From assembly GCA_021781815.1 (NCBI GenBank), contig JAJXWB010000005.1, forward strand, positions 124,001-188,000: a DNA stretch of 64,000 nt. Direction: 5' to 3'. The stretch comes from Pseudomonadota bacterium. GTDB taxonomy: Bacteria > Pseudomonadota > Alphaproteobacteria > Rhizobiales > Beijerinckiaceae. The translations under genes were made by a program, and so were the position numbers. Below, piece after piece: positions 63,657 to 64,000 of the stretch. Position 1 is the stretch's first letter. The number at the start of each line of letters is the position of its first letter. The notes below the pieces were generated by a model. That model searched no databases. It saw nothing but the letters and a program-made list of their open reading frames with translations, and was not told where the DNA came from.

Positions 63657-64000
63657 ATGTTCTCCGCACTCTTCGTCGATCGGCCGCGATTTGCGATCGT
63701 CATCGCCATCGTGACCACCATCGCGGGCGCTCTGGCGCTGTTCTCGATCCCCGTCGCGCAATATCCGGACATCGTCCCGCCGCAGGTCTCGATCACCACG
63801 CTCTACCCGGGCGCGAACGGCGGCGTGGTCGAAGCGACCGTCGCGCAGCCGATCGAGGCGCAGGTCGTCGGCGTCGACAAGATGATCTATATGAAGAGTG
63901 TCAGCGGCGATGACGGCAGCTATTCGCTGATCTGCTCGTTCGAGCTCGGCACCGATCCTGATATCAACGCCGTCAACGTCAACAACCGCGTCCAGATCGC
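63657..64000 (+). CDS. RND multidrug efflux permease, HAE1 family (partial)
   Basis: AcrB-like proton/drug antiporter; only about 114 residues are inside the window. The start MFSALFVDRPRFAIVIAIV is the typical first membrane helix, followed by PVAQYPDIVPPQVSI, YPGANGGVVEATVAQPIE and KMIYMKSVSGDDGSY, all hallmarks of the HAE1 group. The frame is open to the window end. It forms an operon with the adaptor. Confidence 0.93.
   Translation, partial: MFSALFVDRPRFAIVIAIVTTIAGALALFSIPVAQYPDIVPPQVSITTLYPGANGGVVEATVAQPIEAQVVGVDKMIYMKSVSGDDGSYSLICSFELGTDPDINAVNVNNRVQI

Noticed and set aside
1-64000. CRISPR array or defence island
   Set aside because: No regularly spaced repeats and no Cas, restriction, toxin-antitoxin or other defence genes were seen.

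Overview
This window is a GC-rich chromosomal segment that is mostly housekeeping. The organism is very probably an alphaproteobacterium of the order Hyphomicrobiales (Rhizobiales). The reasons are gene order and gene content: rpsF-rpsR-DUF2232-rplI followed by dnaB; fabD-fabG-acpP-fabF-mltG-yicC-gmk; lptG-lptD-pdxA-rsmA divergent from pepA-holC; glyA-nrdR-ribD-ribE-ribH-nusB-thiL; a membrane pyrophosphatase; bamE divergent from a CBP3-type chaperone, then DUF177-plsX-fabH-ihfA-merR-tRNA-Pro; and a FixK/FNR-type box before a fabI paralogue. I cannot name the genus from sequence alone.

Layout. Bases 1-4600 (minus strand) hold dnaB (cut by the window edge), an MBL-fold hydrolase and the ribosomal operon rpsF-rpsR-DUF2232-rplI. 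Bases 4860-8650 hold a vanillate-demethylase-like cluster (Rieske oxygenase, GntR/FCD regulator, reductase, DMT exporter) with a clear tandem operator in front. Bases 8650-17490 hold small accessory genes (Fe/Zn-cluster protein, cupin, transglycosylase) and then the fatty-acid synthesis/mltG/gmk block. Bases 17580-28650 hold LPS export, vitamin B6 and rRNA methylation genes, then pepA, a serine hydrolase, holC, a methyltransferase and an MFS carrier. Bases 28730-39930 are more accessory: a small secreted protein, an ABC-F ATPase, a methyltransferase with AT-rich codons, a Tat-exported GH5 hydrolase, oxyR, a TetR-controlled MFS/thioesterase/methyltransferase operon, fumC and an orphan Flp pilin.

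Bases 39960-43060 carry a tightly overlapping copper-type cluster (copD, copC, an outer-membrane-like protein, a DUF2946-like protein) and a small membrane protein. Bases 43640-50790 carry glyA, nrdR, the riboflavin genes, nusB, thiL and an MFS carrier, interspersed with short dispersed repeats. Bases 50930-55080 hold hppA, a PhnA-like protein, a lipoprotein, a MOSC protein and bamE. Bases 55240-59870 hold the cytochrome bc1 chaperone, DUF177, plsX, fabH, ihfA, a MerR-like regulator and tRNA-Pro(GGG). Downstream of the tRNA lies decayed mobile DNA (an IS3-type transposase remnant next to a truncated membrane-protein fragment), then a membrane protein, a fabI copy with a 3'-end frameshift behind a FixK/FNR box, and the start of an RND efflux operon cut by the window end.

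I found no CRISPR array, prophage, toxin-antitoxin pair or clearly new system. The most unusual points are: lptF and surA are absent from their usual operon positions; the fabI 3' end is frameshifted under a probable oxygen-responsive box; the copper cluster contains two poorly characterised partners; and there is degraded mobile DNA beside tRNA-Pro.
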